Shown here piece by piece: positions 34,511-43,138 of a DNA stretch of 64,000 nucleotides. The DNA comes from Nocardioides sp. HDW12B. Its GTDB lineage: Bacteria; Actinomycetota; Actinomycetes; Propionibacteriales; Nocardioidaceae. Made by a program: the position numbers and the translations under genes. The stretch lies in assembly GCF_011299595.1 (NCBI RefSeq), contig NZ_CP049867.1:2232001-2296000 (forward strand). Direction: 5' to 3'. The number at the start of each line of letters is the position of its first letter. The first letter of the stretch is position 1. The notes under the pieces are model-generated. The model did not search any database. It saw only the letters and a program-made list of their open reading frames with translations, and had not been told where the DNA came from.

Positions 34511-34526
34511 TGTGATGCACGTCACA
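34511..34526 (+). promoter_or_regulatory. CRP/GlxR-type binding site
   Basis: TGTGATGCACGTCACA is a perfect match to TGTGA-N6-TCACA, the cAMP-responsive CRP/GlxR consensus of Actinobacteria. It is 47 bases upstream of the haloperoxidase ATG (and 92 bases from the kinase start on the other strand). Function in vivo is inference. Confidence 0.6.
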
Positions 34527-34572
34527 GTCGTCGTCAGAGGGGCTTGGGGGCACCCCCCGGTAGGAGCCGGTC

Positions 34573-35943
34573 ATGACACCCACAGCAGCATCTGCCAGCA
34601 GCCGCCGCACGACACGTCGCACCCGCCGCCTCGCGGCCGTCGGTGCCGTCCTCGTGCCCTCTCTCGTGGCCGGGCTCGCACTGCCCGCCGCGTCGGGCGA
34701 CTCCCCGCCGGGCGCCGCGTCCGCCACGGCGGCCGACGCGGCTGTCCTCAACGAGTGGAACACCCTTGCCCAGGGCATCGCCCTGACGCTCCGCCCCACC
34801 GCGCACGGACAGTCCCGTGGCATCGCGATGGTGCAGGGAGCTGTGTACGACGCGGTCAACGCCATCGACCGCGGTCACCAGCCGTACCTCGTCGACGTCG
34901 AGGCGCTCGACGTCAGCCCCGCAGCGTCGTACGGCGCGGCGATCGCCACCGCGGCCCACGACGTCCTGCTGGCGATCGCACCGGGGTCGCAGGTCACCGT
35001 GGACACCGCCCTCAGCAACACGCTCGCGGCCATCCCCGACGGCCCGGGCGAGGACCTGGGCGTGGCCGCCGGCCAGGCCGCTGCCGCCGCGATGCTCGCC
35101 GATCGCGCTGACGACGGCTTCCTGGCACCGTTCGACTTCGCACCTCACGTCGGGACCGGGCCCGGCGACTGGCGTCCGACCGCGCTCGACCCCGACCCGT
35201 GGGTCGGGTACCTGGAGCCCTTCCTGATGCGGGCACCCTCGCAGTTCCGCTCGGAGGGCCCTGACGCGCTGACGAGCGCGTCGTACGCCGACGACTTCCG
35301 GGAGGTCAAGAGGCTCGGCTCGCTGACGAGCACCGCCCGGACCGCGGACCAGACCCAGGCGGCACTGTTCTGGCAGTCACCGCCGGCGATCTTCTGGAAC
35401 CGCATGGTGCGTGACCTGTCCGCCGCCCACGGCCTGGGCGCCGTCGACGAGGCCAGGCTGCTCGCCCTGGTCAACCTCGCCGCTGCGGACGGGGCCATCG
35501 CCTGCTGGAACGACAAGTACCACTGGGACTTCTGGCGCCCGGTGACCGCGATCCGCGACGCAGGCATCGACGGCAACCCGGCCACTGTCGCCGACCCCGC
35601 GTGGACCCCGCTCTTCGACGGGGCGACCGCGACCTTCCCGCCGCTGGTGAACCCGCCGAACCCGCCGTTCCCCGACCACCCGTCCGGCCACGGCTGCGTC
35701 AGCGGCGCGGCCCTCAACACGGCGCGCGCGTTCTTCGGCACCGACAAGGTCGAGCTCGACCTGTACTCGACCCGGTTCCCCGGTCAGCCCCGACACTTCG
35801 ACCGGTTCTCCCACGCCCTGAAGGAGATCATCGACGCCCGCGTCTGGGGCGGCATCCACTTCCGCAACGCCGACGTGCAGGGGGCGGTGATCGGCAAGAA
35901 GGTCGCCCGCCTCGCGACGCGCAGCTACTTCCTGCCCAGCTAG
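34573..35943 (+). CDS. Secreted vanadium-dependent haloperoxidase / PAP2 superfamily phosphatase
   Basis: 456 aa with an N-terminal Arg-rich, Sec/Tat-type signal (RRTTRRTRRLAAVGAVLVP, cleavage about residue 40). The PAP2/vanadium-binding core shows FWNRMVRDLS, YHWDFWRPVTAIRD (about 320), PFPDHPSGHGCVSGAA (about 368-383) and a final GIHFRNADVQGAVIGKKVA. These place the His and Arg ligands that hold phosphate or vanadate. Halide oxidation versus acid phosphatase cannot be told. Ribosome site GTAGGAGCC. A CRP-type site is upstream. Its TAG stop shares bases with the convergent next gene. Confidence 0.88.
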   Translation: MTPTAASASSRRTTRRTRRLAAVGAVLVPSLVAGLALPAASGDSPPGAASATAADAAVLNEWNTLAQGIALTLRPTAHGQSRGIAMVQGAVYDAVNAIDRGHQPYLVDVEALDVSPAASYGAAIATAAHDVLLAIAPGSQVTVDTALSNTLAAIPDGPGEDLGVAAGQAAAAAMLADRADDGFLAPFDFAPHVGTGPGDWRPTALDPDPWVGYLEPFLMRAPSQFRSEGPDALTSASYADDFREVKRLGSLTSTARTADQTQAALFWQSPPAIFWNRMVRDLSAAHGLGAVDEARLLALVNLAAADGAIACWNDKYHWDFWRPVTAIRDAGIDGNPATVADPAWTPLFDGATATFPPLVNPPNPPFPDHPSGHGCVSGAALNTARAFFGTDKVELDLYSTRFPGQPRHFDRFSHALKEIIDARVWGGIHFRNADVQGAVIGKKVARLATRSYFLPS

Positions 35944-35958
35944 TTCCTGCCCAGCTGG
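35929..35958. repeat. 15-base tandem duplication across overlapping stop codons
   Basis: TTCCTGCCCAGCTAG (35929-35943) is repeated as TTCCTGCCCAGCTGG (35944-35958), one base different. The copies span the haloperoxidase TAG and the opposing gene's stop at 35940-35942, where CTAG serves both strands. Confidence 0.8.
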
Positions 35959-36188
35959 CCGGTGATTCGCGTGCTCGTGACGTCCGGACGGCGCCTGAGC
36001 CGTGCCGCTGCCAGCCTGGCGGTGATCCCGAGACCCAAGCCGATGAGGCACGCAGCCCACAACGGAATCCCGAGCTCCTGGTAGGCGACGACCGGCACCA
36101 CGACGACCAACGCCCAGAGGAGGGCCACGCGAACAGCCTTGCTGGCGCTGACGACACCATCGGCGTCCGTGACCGCCCAGAGACCCAT
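35940..36188 (-). CDS. Small membrane protein, two transmembrane helices
   Basis: 82 aa from ATG 36188 (an upstream ATG at 36206 gives six more residues). MGLWAVTDADGVVSASKAVR then two hydrophobic helices (about 20-38 and 44-60) and a basic tail RLRRRPDVTSTRITGQLGRN. No family recognised. Its stop shares CTAG with the convergent haloperoxidase stop. Confidence 0.55.
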   Translation of the reverse strand: MGLWAVTDADGVVSASKAVRVALLWALVVVVPVVAYQELGIPLWAACLIGLGLGITARLAAARLRRRPDVTSTRITGQLGRN

Positions 36189-36348
36189 GGCCCGACGATA
36201 GGCCAAGCACCGGCTGCAGCAGCTTCCGCAGCCGGTGCCGATGGGCGCCTGGTGGCGGGCTGAGGCGCCGGGGCAGTTCAGTCAGACGCTCCAGCCATCA
36301 GGGACAGCGAGTTGCGGCATAGTCAGTGGTGGAGAACAGGAGCCGCTG

Positions 36349-36956
36349 ATGCACCGACGGGTCACCTTCCTCGTTGCCGCGCTCGTGTCGGCGTCACTGT
36401 CCGCTTGTGGATCCGTCAGCCCGACAGCACGTCGCCAGACCGCGACAGCGTCACGTCGGGCGGGAAGGCAAGTGCGCCTGGCGTCAGGCAGCCGGTGCGT
36501 CAGGCCAACGACAGCGTCGTGCTCCCGGTGAAGCCAGGCGAGCCGTGCTACGCGGCCGAACGCCATTCATTGAAGGGTCTTGCTGCCCTCGCGGACGTCC
36601 CTGTGTGGCTACCTCATGCGCAGGCGGCATCGAGCAGCACCTTCACCGGCGCGTGGACCTGTGGAGGTGACACACCTCTGCTCACCTACGGCCCTGTCAC
36701 CATCTCCTACGAGTCGGGTTACGGCACTCCACTGGACTGGGAGCGCAAGGCCCGCGACTGGGGCGCCGAGGTCCACACCGTCCTCGGTGAACCCGGAGTC
36801 CTCGCCCCCTCCTCAGGGGCGGACATCAAGAGCCAGGTCATGGTCGTGATTGAGGGCGACATCCTGGTCAGGGTCCTTGGCGAACCGACGGTCGCGCCGG
36901 AGGACCTTCTCGCCGTCGCCAACTCCATCGACCTCGACGAACCCGTCCCGGGGTAG
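36349..36956 (+). pseudogene. Lipoprotein gene with apparent frameshift
   Basis: ATG 36349 after CAGGAG encodes a lipoprotein signal (MHRRVTFLVAALVSASLSAC, lipobox LSAC). That frame becomes Arg-rich noise after about residue 25 and stops at 36531. The plausible continuation is in the frame one base behind, giving SPDRDSVTSGGKASAPG ... PGEPCYAAE ... ILVRVLGEPTVAPEDLL to 36956. A single indel near 36410-36440 would join them (about 200 aa). Either decay or a sequencing error. Protein family unknown; predicted extracytoplasmic. Confidence 0.6.
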
Positions 36957-37041
36957 GCAGCCCTCACCGCAGCCCGAGCGGACGCTCCACCTCGACTCGA
37001 CGACTGCGAGCACCGGTGCGCCCAGCACGCGTGAGCGGACG

Positions 37042-37515
37042 CTAGAAGCCGCGTAGCACCCCGTCGTGATCTGCCGAGCCGGCGAACTCCGAGAAGTCCA
37101 CGTTCGCGATCGACAGATTCGCTTCGACCGATGCCACTTCACCCGCAACGCAGCGGAAGGAATTCCCGTAGAGCTCGCCGAGCTCCGCGTCCTCGTCCTC
37201 CGCGCACAAGTCGACGAAGACAACCGTGACCTCGCCGCCAGCCATCGCTTCCTGCAGCGACCGGCTGTCCGCAAGTACGACGTACCCGTGGCTGTCGCGC
37301 GGCCATGCTGTCGCCAGCGTCTCGGCGGTGGTGCCCTCGAAGTCCCGGTCTGACAGCGGCTGCAGATTCGGCGTGTACCACTCGCCGTCACCCCCGTCCG
37401 AATCCTTCGTGACCTCGCCCACCAGGCGTTGCCACCCCTCGTCGGAGGAGAAGTCCGTGCGGATGAGCGGCATTGCACCGTCGCTGAAGTGCCGTGCGAT
37501 GCGGTCGAGATCCAT
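37042..37515 (-). CDS. DUF6924-like protein
   Basis: 157 aa from ATG 37515 (a GTG at 37539 is possible). Shows the pattern I associate with DUF6924: MPLIRTDFSSDEGWQRLV at the N-terminus, VVLADSRSLQEA and VTVVFVDLCAEDEDAE in the middle, and SVEANLSIANVDFSEFAGSADHDGVLRGF at the end. No function is known. It stands alone within the accessory stretch. Confidence 0.7.
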   Translation of the reverse strand: MDLDRIARHFSDGAMPLIRTDFSSDEGWQRLVGEVTKDSDGGDGEWYTPNLQPLSDRDFEGTTAETLATAWPRDSHGYVVLADSRSLQEAMAGGEVTVVFVDLCAEDEDAELGELYGNSFRCVAGEVASVEANLSIANVDFSEFAGSADHDGVLRGF

Positions 37516-37789
37516 GCGCTGATTCTTGACCAGGTTCACGCGACGCGTCCGTTCACCGGCGGACAACGGCCAAGCGGCTTCAGATCCGGGTGAGCGTAGT
37601 TCTCTCAACGCGGCGCGACTGACGTGCGCAGGGCGGCCGACCCGCTGGTCTAGTGACTCGGGCGAACGCACCTTGTATCCAGGCGGCGGGCGAGTTCACG
37701 CTGATCAGACGGCCCGACGAAAGGCCGGTCATTCGTGTGGCACCGAGGCGTCGGTCGTGGCAGTTCGGGGATGGCGGAGGGAGAGTGAG

Positions 37790-37957
37790 ATGTCATCGCT
37801 CACGGATCGGGTGAAGTGCTTGCTCGGGAGACACGATTGGCATCAGCAGAGCCAGGAGGGAGCGGGGGGCGCGACAGCCGTGTTCGCCTTGTGCCGCCGA
37901 TGCGGCAAGGAGCGCCCCGAGTACGGGAACCATCCCCACGGAGGGGTACAGATGTAG
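37790..37957 (+). CDS. Small zinc-ribbon-like protein
   Basis: 55 aa. MSSLTDRVKCLLGRHDWHQQ ... ALCRRCGKERPEYG has Cys, His, then CxxC, the ligands of a small Zn ribbon, resembling phage and actinobacterial DUF1660-like proteins. Ribosome site GGAGGGAGAG precedes ATG. Role unknown; small Zn ribbons often bind nucleic acid. Confidence 0.6.
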   Translation: MSSLTDRVKCLLGRHDWHQQSQEGAGGATAVFALCRRCGKERPEYGNHPHGGVQM

Positions 37958-38076
37958 CGGCCGACTCCCATCGATCACACGGTCATCGGCATCACAGAGC
38001 TGAACCCATCGGCGGAGTGGGCGGACGTTGGACTAGGCCCCCGCGCCATGAGTCGACGGCATCTGCGACGCGGGCA

Positions 38077-38220
38077 CGCCATGTCTCAGCCACCCCGGAT
38101 GCGGTTTGGTCCGTCATCGCCGCACCCGAGATGCACGAGCGTCTCGACCCCCGTGTCACCTGCAGTCAACGAGGGGTGGCGTCGAGACCGGATCCGAGCA
38201 CGTCCTCACTGTCCGTGCGC
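38077..38220 (+). pseudogene. SRPBCC-domain gene remnant
   Basis: Translated in one plus-strand frame, the stretch reads HVSATPDAVWSVIAAPEMHERLDPRV, the N-terminal strand and helix of an SRPBCC (polyketide cyclase) protein. There is no start codon in a good context upstream, and the frame runs into the antisense end of the transglycosylase gene without the rest of the fold. Likely a truncated relic. Confidence 0.4.
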
Positions 38221-38224
38221 GTCG

Positions 38225-38851
38225 TCAGTACCACCCGACGCGCTGGGAGTGTCCCCACGCGCCCTCGGGGTCGCCGTAGCGCGCGGCGATGTAGGCCAGC
38301 CCCCACATGATCTGGGTTTCCGGGTTGGTGCGCCAGTCGGGAGCGACGGCGGCCATCTTCGAGCCCGGCAGCGACTGTGGGACGCCATAGGCGCCTGAGG
38401 AGGGGTTCTCGGCCAGGTGATTCCAGCCGGACTCGCGCCGCCAGAGCGCGTCGAGGTACTGCCACTGATCGGCTGCGAAGCCGAACTGGAGCATCAAGCG
38501 GTATCCGAGCCCGCGGTTGGAATCAGGGTCGACGTCGGTGGGCGGCAGGGCCTCGGGCGAGGCGCTGGCCATGGACGCAGCGATGCGCTCCGCGCGCTTG
38601 GCCAGGAGCTTCATGATGACGCGGCGCGGTACGCGGGCGGCAGCGCCGGTGCGCTTCACCGCAGCCTTTGTGCTCGTGGGGGTCGGCGCCTTGGTGGGCT
38701 GCGTCGTGACCGATCCTCGGGACGGAGCCCGTGTCGATTCGGTGGGTGCCTCCGACGCCGTCGGCTCGGCCGCTGCCTCCGACGTTGTCGACTCGGCCGC
38801 TCCGCAACCAGCGGTCAGTAGCACGACGAGCAGTAGCGCGACCACCCTCAC
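38225..38851 (-). CDS. Lipoprotein with lytic-transglycosylase-like C-terminus
   Basis: 208 aa from GTG 38851, which gives a compact lipoprotein signal VRVVALLLVVLLTAGC. A Thr/Ser/Pro/Ala-rich linker (about 20-80) follows, then a helical region and a C-terminal lysozyme-like segment ALWRRESGWNHLAENPSSGAYGVPQSLPGSKM with catalytic Glu in RRESGW. Cleaves peptidoglycan glycan strands, probably during wall turnover. A longer start at 38938 would delay the signal and is less likely. Confidence 0.75.
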   Translation of the reverse strand: MRVVALLLVVLLTAGCGAAESTTSEAAAEPTASEAPTESTRAPSRGSVTTQPTKAPTPTSTKAAVKRTGAAARVPRRVIMKLLAKRAERIAASMASASPEALPPTDVDPDSNRGLGYRLMLQFGFAADQWQYLDALWRRESGWNHLAENPSSGAYGVPQSLPGSKMAAVAPDWRTNPETQIMWGLAYIAARYGDPEGAWGHSQRVGWY

Positions 38852-39031
38852 GGCTGGCCACCCTGGGAACCGCTCGGCGACTGCCGTTGTGCTGGCGCCA
38901 AGCCATAGACGCGACTGCGTGCTTGCGTTCACCGGCACAAGGGTGGCACGGGGCCGTTGGTCTGCGCGCCGAACATCCGCATCTCTGCATGAGCGATGTG
39001 GTCATCAGCGGCACGAGCGGGCGCTTTCGGG

Positions 39032-39661
39032 TCAAGCCTCGACGATGACCTGAGCTGCGCTGGCCAGAGACTCGGCCATCGTCGCCCGATGGGATCGCAC
39101 GTCAACCGACTTCGCAAGGGCCTCGAACACTTCGTCGTGGAAGACGAAGAAGTAGTGGTTCATCCGCTCGTGCCATCCGCCCTGGTGGTACTCGTGAACA
39201 GAGTTGATCGCCTCCTGCTCCGCGATCCACTCCGAGTTGTGGACGAGGTGAGGGCCACAGCCGTCCAGTCCCCTGGTGAAGAGCGGGTGCCCGCTGAGCG
39301 CCTCATCGTTCGGCCCGCCGATCTTCACCGAGTGGCAGCCCGAAAAGGTGAACTCCAGCATGCCTGTAGGCGTCTGATCGCTAGATGACACGCCAGCCGC
39401 ATATGTGCCGTCCCAGTCCGGATCGGCCATCGCGGCGCGACATACGAGCACAGCTTTGAAGCCGTTCGACAGGACATGCGGAAGCGGCGCTCCGGCATCC
39501 CATGTCACTTCGAGGTCGAGGGGTTCAGCCCATGCCTGATGCCGGGCCGCAGCCAACTGTCGCTCCGCTTCATGGAGGTTCACCCATGACTCGCGATCAC
39601 CGTAGTCCTGAGCCAGGCGCTTCTGCGCCTGTCGCACAGCAAGCTCCAAGTTGCGCCTCAC
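39032..39661 (-). CDS. Uncharacterised His/Cys-rich conserved-looking protein
   Basis: 209 aa, GTG start. N-terminal coiled helix (RRNLELAVRQAQKRLAQDYGDRE) then a globular domain with strongly conserved-looking blocks: FTFSGCHSVKIGGPNDEAL, GCGPHLVHNSEWIAEQEAI and GWHERMNHYFFVFHDEVFEALA. The distribution of His, Cys and Trp suggests a binding or immunity-type protein, but no family is recognised. It stands alone next to an HNH gene. Confidence 0.6.
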   Translation of the reverse strand: MRRNLELAVRQAQKRLAQDYGDRESWVNLHEAERQLAAARHQAWAEPLDLEVTWDAGAPLPHVLSNGFKAVLVCRAAMADPDWDGTYAAGVSSSDQTPTGMLEFTFSGCHSVKIGGPNDEALSGHPLFTRGLDGCGPHLVHNSEWIAEQEAINSVHEYHQGGWHERMNHYFFVFHDEVFEALAKSVDVRSHRATMAESLASAAQVIVEA

Positions 39662-39808
39662 GGATGCAGTCTCGCATCCTCGGTTGCCCGGTCGGTGGGC
39701 GTTCGGCGTGACCGCTCACCGGCGGAGCGGACATTCGCGATGGTCATGCCGAAGCGGATTGACCCTCGCGAGATTTCGCCCGGGGAGCTTCGATGTGCGG
39801 GGCGATCG

Positions 39809-41242
39809 CTATTGGCGTCGGGGGGTGTCACGTGGGGTGCGGACGATGCTGAGGCGCCAGCCGGAGCCTCGCCGCACGGTGTAGTCGGGGTGGTGGACCA
39901 GGGTGTGGTGCCGCCCGCACAGCAGCACCCCATCAGCCAGGTCGGTGTGCCCGCCAGTCGACCAGGGCTTCAAGTGGTGCGCATCGCACCAGCCACTCGG
40001 GCGATCACACCCCTGCGCGGCGCAGCGGAAGCCCTGCCGCACCGCCATCGCCAACCGCTGCGACCGGGAGTACAACCGCCGTACCCGACCCAGGTCGAGG
40101 ACCTCACTGCGCCAACCCAGCACCATCGGGACCAGCCCGGCGTCACACGCCATCCTCCGCGCCTCACCCGGACTCAACCGGGTGCCGGTGTCCATCGTCG
40201 CCGCCCCCAGCCCACCGTGCAGCGTCGCCAACGGGATCGTCACCACCACCGTCGCGCTCATCCCCCCGCTCTGCGGGACCCGGTCCACGTCGAGGGTCTC
40301 CAGCAGCCGGCAGAACGCCTCACCCAGGATCCGAGGCCCCGGCTTCGGTGCCGCGAGCGGTGCCGGCGCGACGCGTCCGGTCGCGGACTCGGTGCGGCAG
40401 ATCGCATCGGCCAGGCCGGGGTTCGCGATCGCGTGCAACGCCGCCCGCAGCATGTCCGCGTGCCGACTCGACAGCTTCACGTTCAGGTGCGTGGTGCCCT
40501 CACCGTCGTCCCACGTCGTCAACCACGTCCGCGCCGCCGCCGCATCCTCCTCCTTCGCCAACCGCGCCGCCTCGACCTCCTCCGCCACCTCGGGGGCGAT
40601 CACCTCCAGCAACCGCCGACCCACCGCCCGCAGCTGCTCCGCATCCAGACGGCCTGCCTCGGCGAGCATCACCTTCTCCGCCCGCACCCGGTCCTCGACC
40701 TCCAGATCCCCCGGCAACCGGTTCAACGACGACACGATCACCTCGGCCTGCGCGACGTCGAGGTCACCGGCCAGCAACGCCGACCCCGTCGCGGCGTACT
40801 GTCCGGTCAGCTCACGGCACCGGCGCACCTCACCGCGCGCCACCCGACCCGCCACCAGCCCGCGGTGGGACAACCACGCCGCGGTGTTCACCGCCGCCGG
40901 CCCACCATCAGCACACGTGCTGACGTCCTGCTCATCGGCTCGGGCCATCAACGCCAGCTGCAGCCCCTTCAACCGGGCCATCACCTCGCCCAGCTCCAGC
41001 ACCGACTCCCCCGCCTCGGCCGCACTCAGACACCCCACCGCGACGCCGTCGACCCCTCCCGCCGTCGCATCGGCCACCGCCGCCACCAGGCGCCCCGTGA
41101 ACCGGTGCACCCGCTGAGTCCGCACCTCCACCGGCGAGAAGTCACGCCACCGACCCTCCCCCGCCGACACCCCCGCACCGGCGGCGCCGGCGCTGATCGA
41201 CGCGGATCCGTCGTCCGCGGCCGCGTGGGTGAAGGGCTCCAT
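39809..41242 (-). CDS. DUF222 / 13E12-family HNH endonuclease
   Basis: 477 aa. N-terminal DUF222 region (about 40-330; VAGRVARGEVRRCRELTG and similar helices) and a C-terminal HNH nuclease domain FRCAAQGCDRPSGWCDAHHLKPWSTGGHTDLADGV (key residues: CDRP, CDAHH, GG, LCGRHHTLVHH). Zn Cys and catalytic His are intact. Members of this repeated actinobacterial family are scattered in many copies and some are SOS-linked, but no LexA box lies upstream here. Biological role unknown. Confidence 0.88.
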   Translation of the reverse strand: MEPFTHAAADDGSASISAGAAGAGVSAGEGRWRDFSPVEVRTQRVHRFTGRLVAAVADATAGGVDGVAVGCLSAAEAGESVLELGEVMARLKGLQLALMARADEQDVSTCADGGPAAVNTAAWLSHRGLVAGRVARGEVRRCRELTGQYAATGSALLAGDLDVAQAEVIVSSLNRLPGDLEVEDRVRAEKVMLAEAGRLDAEQLRAVGRRLLEVIAPEVAEEVEAARLAKEEDAAAARTWLTTWDDGEGTTHLNVKLSSRHADMLRAALHAIANPGLADAICRTESATGRVAPAPLAAPKPGPRILGEAFCRLLETLDVDRVPQSGGMSATVVVTIPLATLHGGLGAATMDTGTRLSPGEARRMACDAGLVPMVLGWRSEVLDLGRVRRLYSRSQRLAMAVRQGFRCAAQGCDRPSGWCDAHHLKPWSTGGHTDLADGVLLCGRHHTLVHHPDYTVRRGSGWRLSIVRTPRDTPRRQ

Positions 41243-41498
41243 GGACTGACTCTGCCAGCCACCTCCGACACAATGACCCCCGGAAACCGCTCAACCCACA
41301 GACTGCTAACAGCGAATTTGTGCTGTGGACAAAATCCGGCGCGCGGGTGCGTCGGCTGCGGACAGACAGACAGACACCCACCGCGCCCCGCGCAGACAGC
41401 CCCCGCCCCGCAGCCAGACACGGCCCCGAACCGCGTCGGCACGCAGACAGGCGCTCCGCCCCGCCCCGGGTTCAGCCCACCACGGCCCCGATCTGCCC

Positions 41499-42101
41499 TC
41501 ACGCACCGATCAGCGTCAGCACCCGAGCGTCCGTGCGCGCGAGCAGCTGATGCTCCAGGTCGCGGTGCGCCAGGTGGGCGAGACGGTGCTGCTCGGTGAG
41601 CAGGATGACCGCCTCGGGGTGGCGTTCGTTGACCGCGTCGACCAGCACCCGTGACGCCGATCCCGAGACGACCTCACCCGTCGCGCGGTGCCCGGCACCG
41701 TGGAGCGCGTCCACCGCCTGAAGCAGCCCGCGGTCGGAGGCCGGACGACCTCGTTGGGCGGGGATACGCGCGATGCGGGCGGGCGACGGGATCTCGCTCT
41801 GGCCGAGCTCGTCCGTCACCGGCTGCGCGAGCGCGGAGCGGTGGTGCACGAGCATCGTGACGGTGTCGTCCCGCAGGGCCGCGAGCTGGCGCAGCAGCTC
41901 GTCGAGCTGCGTAGGGCTCGGGTCGTGCTCGGCGAAGACGAGGACGCGGTGCATCGACGGCGAGAGCGCCGTGATCGGCTCGCTCGCGTGCTGCCGTCGT
42001 CGCGGAGCCGGGACGAGCCGGTGACGGCGACGTTCAGCGGCCTCTCGGTGCAGGTCGTTGAAGTGTTGCTGGAGGGCTGGATACTCGATCGACGGGTGCA
42101 T
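41499..42101 (-). CDS. Uncharacterised protein
   Basis: 200 aa starting MHPSIEYPALQQHFND. A basic N-terminus precedes a region with alternating strands (MHRVLVFAEHDPSPTQLDELL; ATGEVVSGSASRVLVDAVNERHPEAVILL; ARVLTLIGA) that looks like a Rossmann or universal-stress-like fold, without the ATP-binding signature. The end ARTDARVLTLIGA is typical of the last strand in USP-like domains. Function cannot be assigned. Confidence 0.55.
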   Translation of the reverse strand: MHPSIEYPALQQHFNDLHREAAERRRHRLVPAPRRRQHASEPITALSPSMHRVLVFAEHDPSPTQLDELLRQLAALRDDTVTMLVHHRSALAQPVTDELGQSEIPSPARIARIPAQRGRPASDRGLLQAVDALHGAGHRATGEVVSGSASRVLVDAVNERHPEAVILLTEQHRLAHLAHRDLEHQLLARTDARVLTLIGA

Positions 42102-42203
42102 GGCGGATCCTCACGTCAGGCCCGGGGACCCGGGCGCTGACCACAACTAGGCGCCTTCCACGGTGCCCCACGACCCTTCGAGGGGCCAGTGGCCTTGGAC
42201 CCG

Positions 42204-42233
42204 GGTCTGGTCCGACCTACGGCGGACCAGACC
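42204..42233 (-). terminator. Hairpin downstream of tesB
   Basis: Perfect 11-base inverted repeat GGTCTGGTCCG (42204-42214) and CGGACCAGACC (42223-42233) with an 8-base loop, 36 bases after the tesB stop on the minus strand. Confidence 0.65.
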
Positions 42234-42268
42234 ATCCCCGGCCACCCCGGGGGCCTGGGGCGCGAGCC

Positions 42269-43138
42269 TCAGGCCTGGTCGGGACGGGGCCGGATCAGGC
42301 CCTCCTGCGCGACCGAGGCGACGAGCCGCCCGTCCTGGCTGAAGAGCCGCCCCCAGGCCAGCCCCCGCGCGCCGCCCGCGGTCGGCGAGGCCTGCGCGTA
42401 GAGCAACCACTCGTCGGCGCGGAACGGCCGGTGGAACCACACCGTGTGGTCGAGCGACGCCGCCTGCACGTCACCGCTCGACGGCGTCTTGCCGTGCAGC
42501 AGCAGGGTCGCGCCGAGCAGCGTCATGTCGCTGATGTAGGTCAGCACGGCTCGGTGGATCACCGGGTCCTCGGGCAGCGCCGAGGCGACCTTGATCCAGT
42601 AGTGCACCCGCGACGGCATCTCCGAGCCGTCGAGCGCGCCGCCGGGCTTGGAGTCGCCGGCGTGGCGCAGCTCCATCACCGACCACTCCCGGGCCCACTC
42701 CTCGCGGCGGCGGTCGTCAGCGGTGCGCATCATCTCGTTGACGTCGAAGGCCTGCTCCGGGGGTACGGCGTCGGGCATCGCGTCCTGGTGCTCGAACCCC
42801 TCCTCGGCGACCTGGAAGCTCGCGGTGAGGGCGTAGATCGGCCGGCCGTGCTGGCGGGCCAGGACCCGCCGGGTCGAGAAGGACCGTCCGTCGCGGACGC
42901 GCTCGACGTCGTACACGATCGGGACGGAGGTGTCGCCGGGGCGCAGGAAGTAGCTGTGCAGCGAGTGCACCGCCTGCTCCTCAGGCACCGTCCGGTTGGC
43001 CGCCACCAGCGCCTGTGCCGCCACCTGGCCGCCGAAGACCCGCTGCATCTGGGTCGTCGGCTGGGTGCCGCGGAAGAGGTTCAGGTCGATGGTCTCCAGG
43101 TCGAGCAGGGTCAGCAGCTCGTCAACGGAAGCCGGCAT
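42269..43138 (-). CDS. tesB: Acyl-CoA thioesterase II
   Basis: 289 aa, double hot-dog TesB. N-terminal domain [25 protein letters not shown] and [12 protein letters not shown] (residues 19-65); C-terminal domain with [13 protein letters not shown] and [22 protein letters not shown], containing the catalytic Asp and nucleophile region. Hydrolyses medium and long acyl-CoA. Its ATG lies 17 bases inside the end of the PAC2 gene, so it is translationally coupled. Confidence 0.93.
   Translation of the reverse strand: MPASVDELLTLLDLETIDLNLFRGTQPTTQMQRVFGGQVAAQALVAANRTVPEEQAVHSLHSYFLRPGDTSVPIVYDVERVRDGRSFSTRRVLARQHGRPIYALTASFQVAEEGFEHQDAMPDAVPPEQAFDVNEMMRTADDRRREEWAREWSVMELRHAGDSKPGGALDGSEMPSRVHYWIKVASALPEDPVIHRAVLTYISDMTLLGATLLLHGKTPSSGDVQAASLDHTVWFHRPFRADEWLLYAQASPTAGGARGLAWGRLFSQDGRLVASVAQEGLIRPRPDQA

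Noticed and set aside
39809-41242. HNH gene as part of an insertion sequence or intein
   Set aside because: No inverted terminal repeats, target duplication or intein splice motifs are visible; it is a stand-alone 13E12-type gene.
41370-41400. ACAG tandem bases upstream of the HNH gene as an attachment site
   Set aside because: A short simple repeat only, with no integrase or matching copy in the window.
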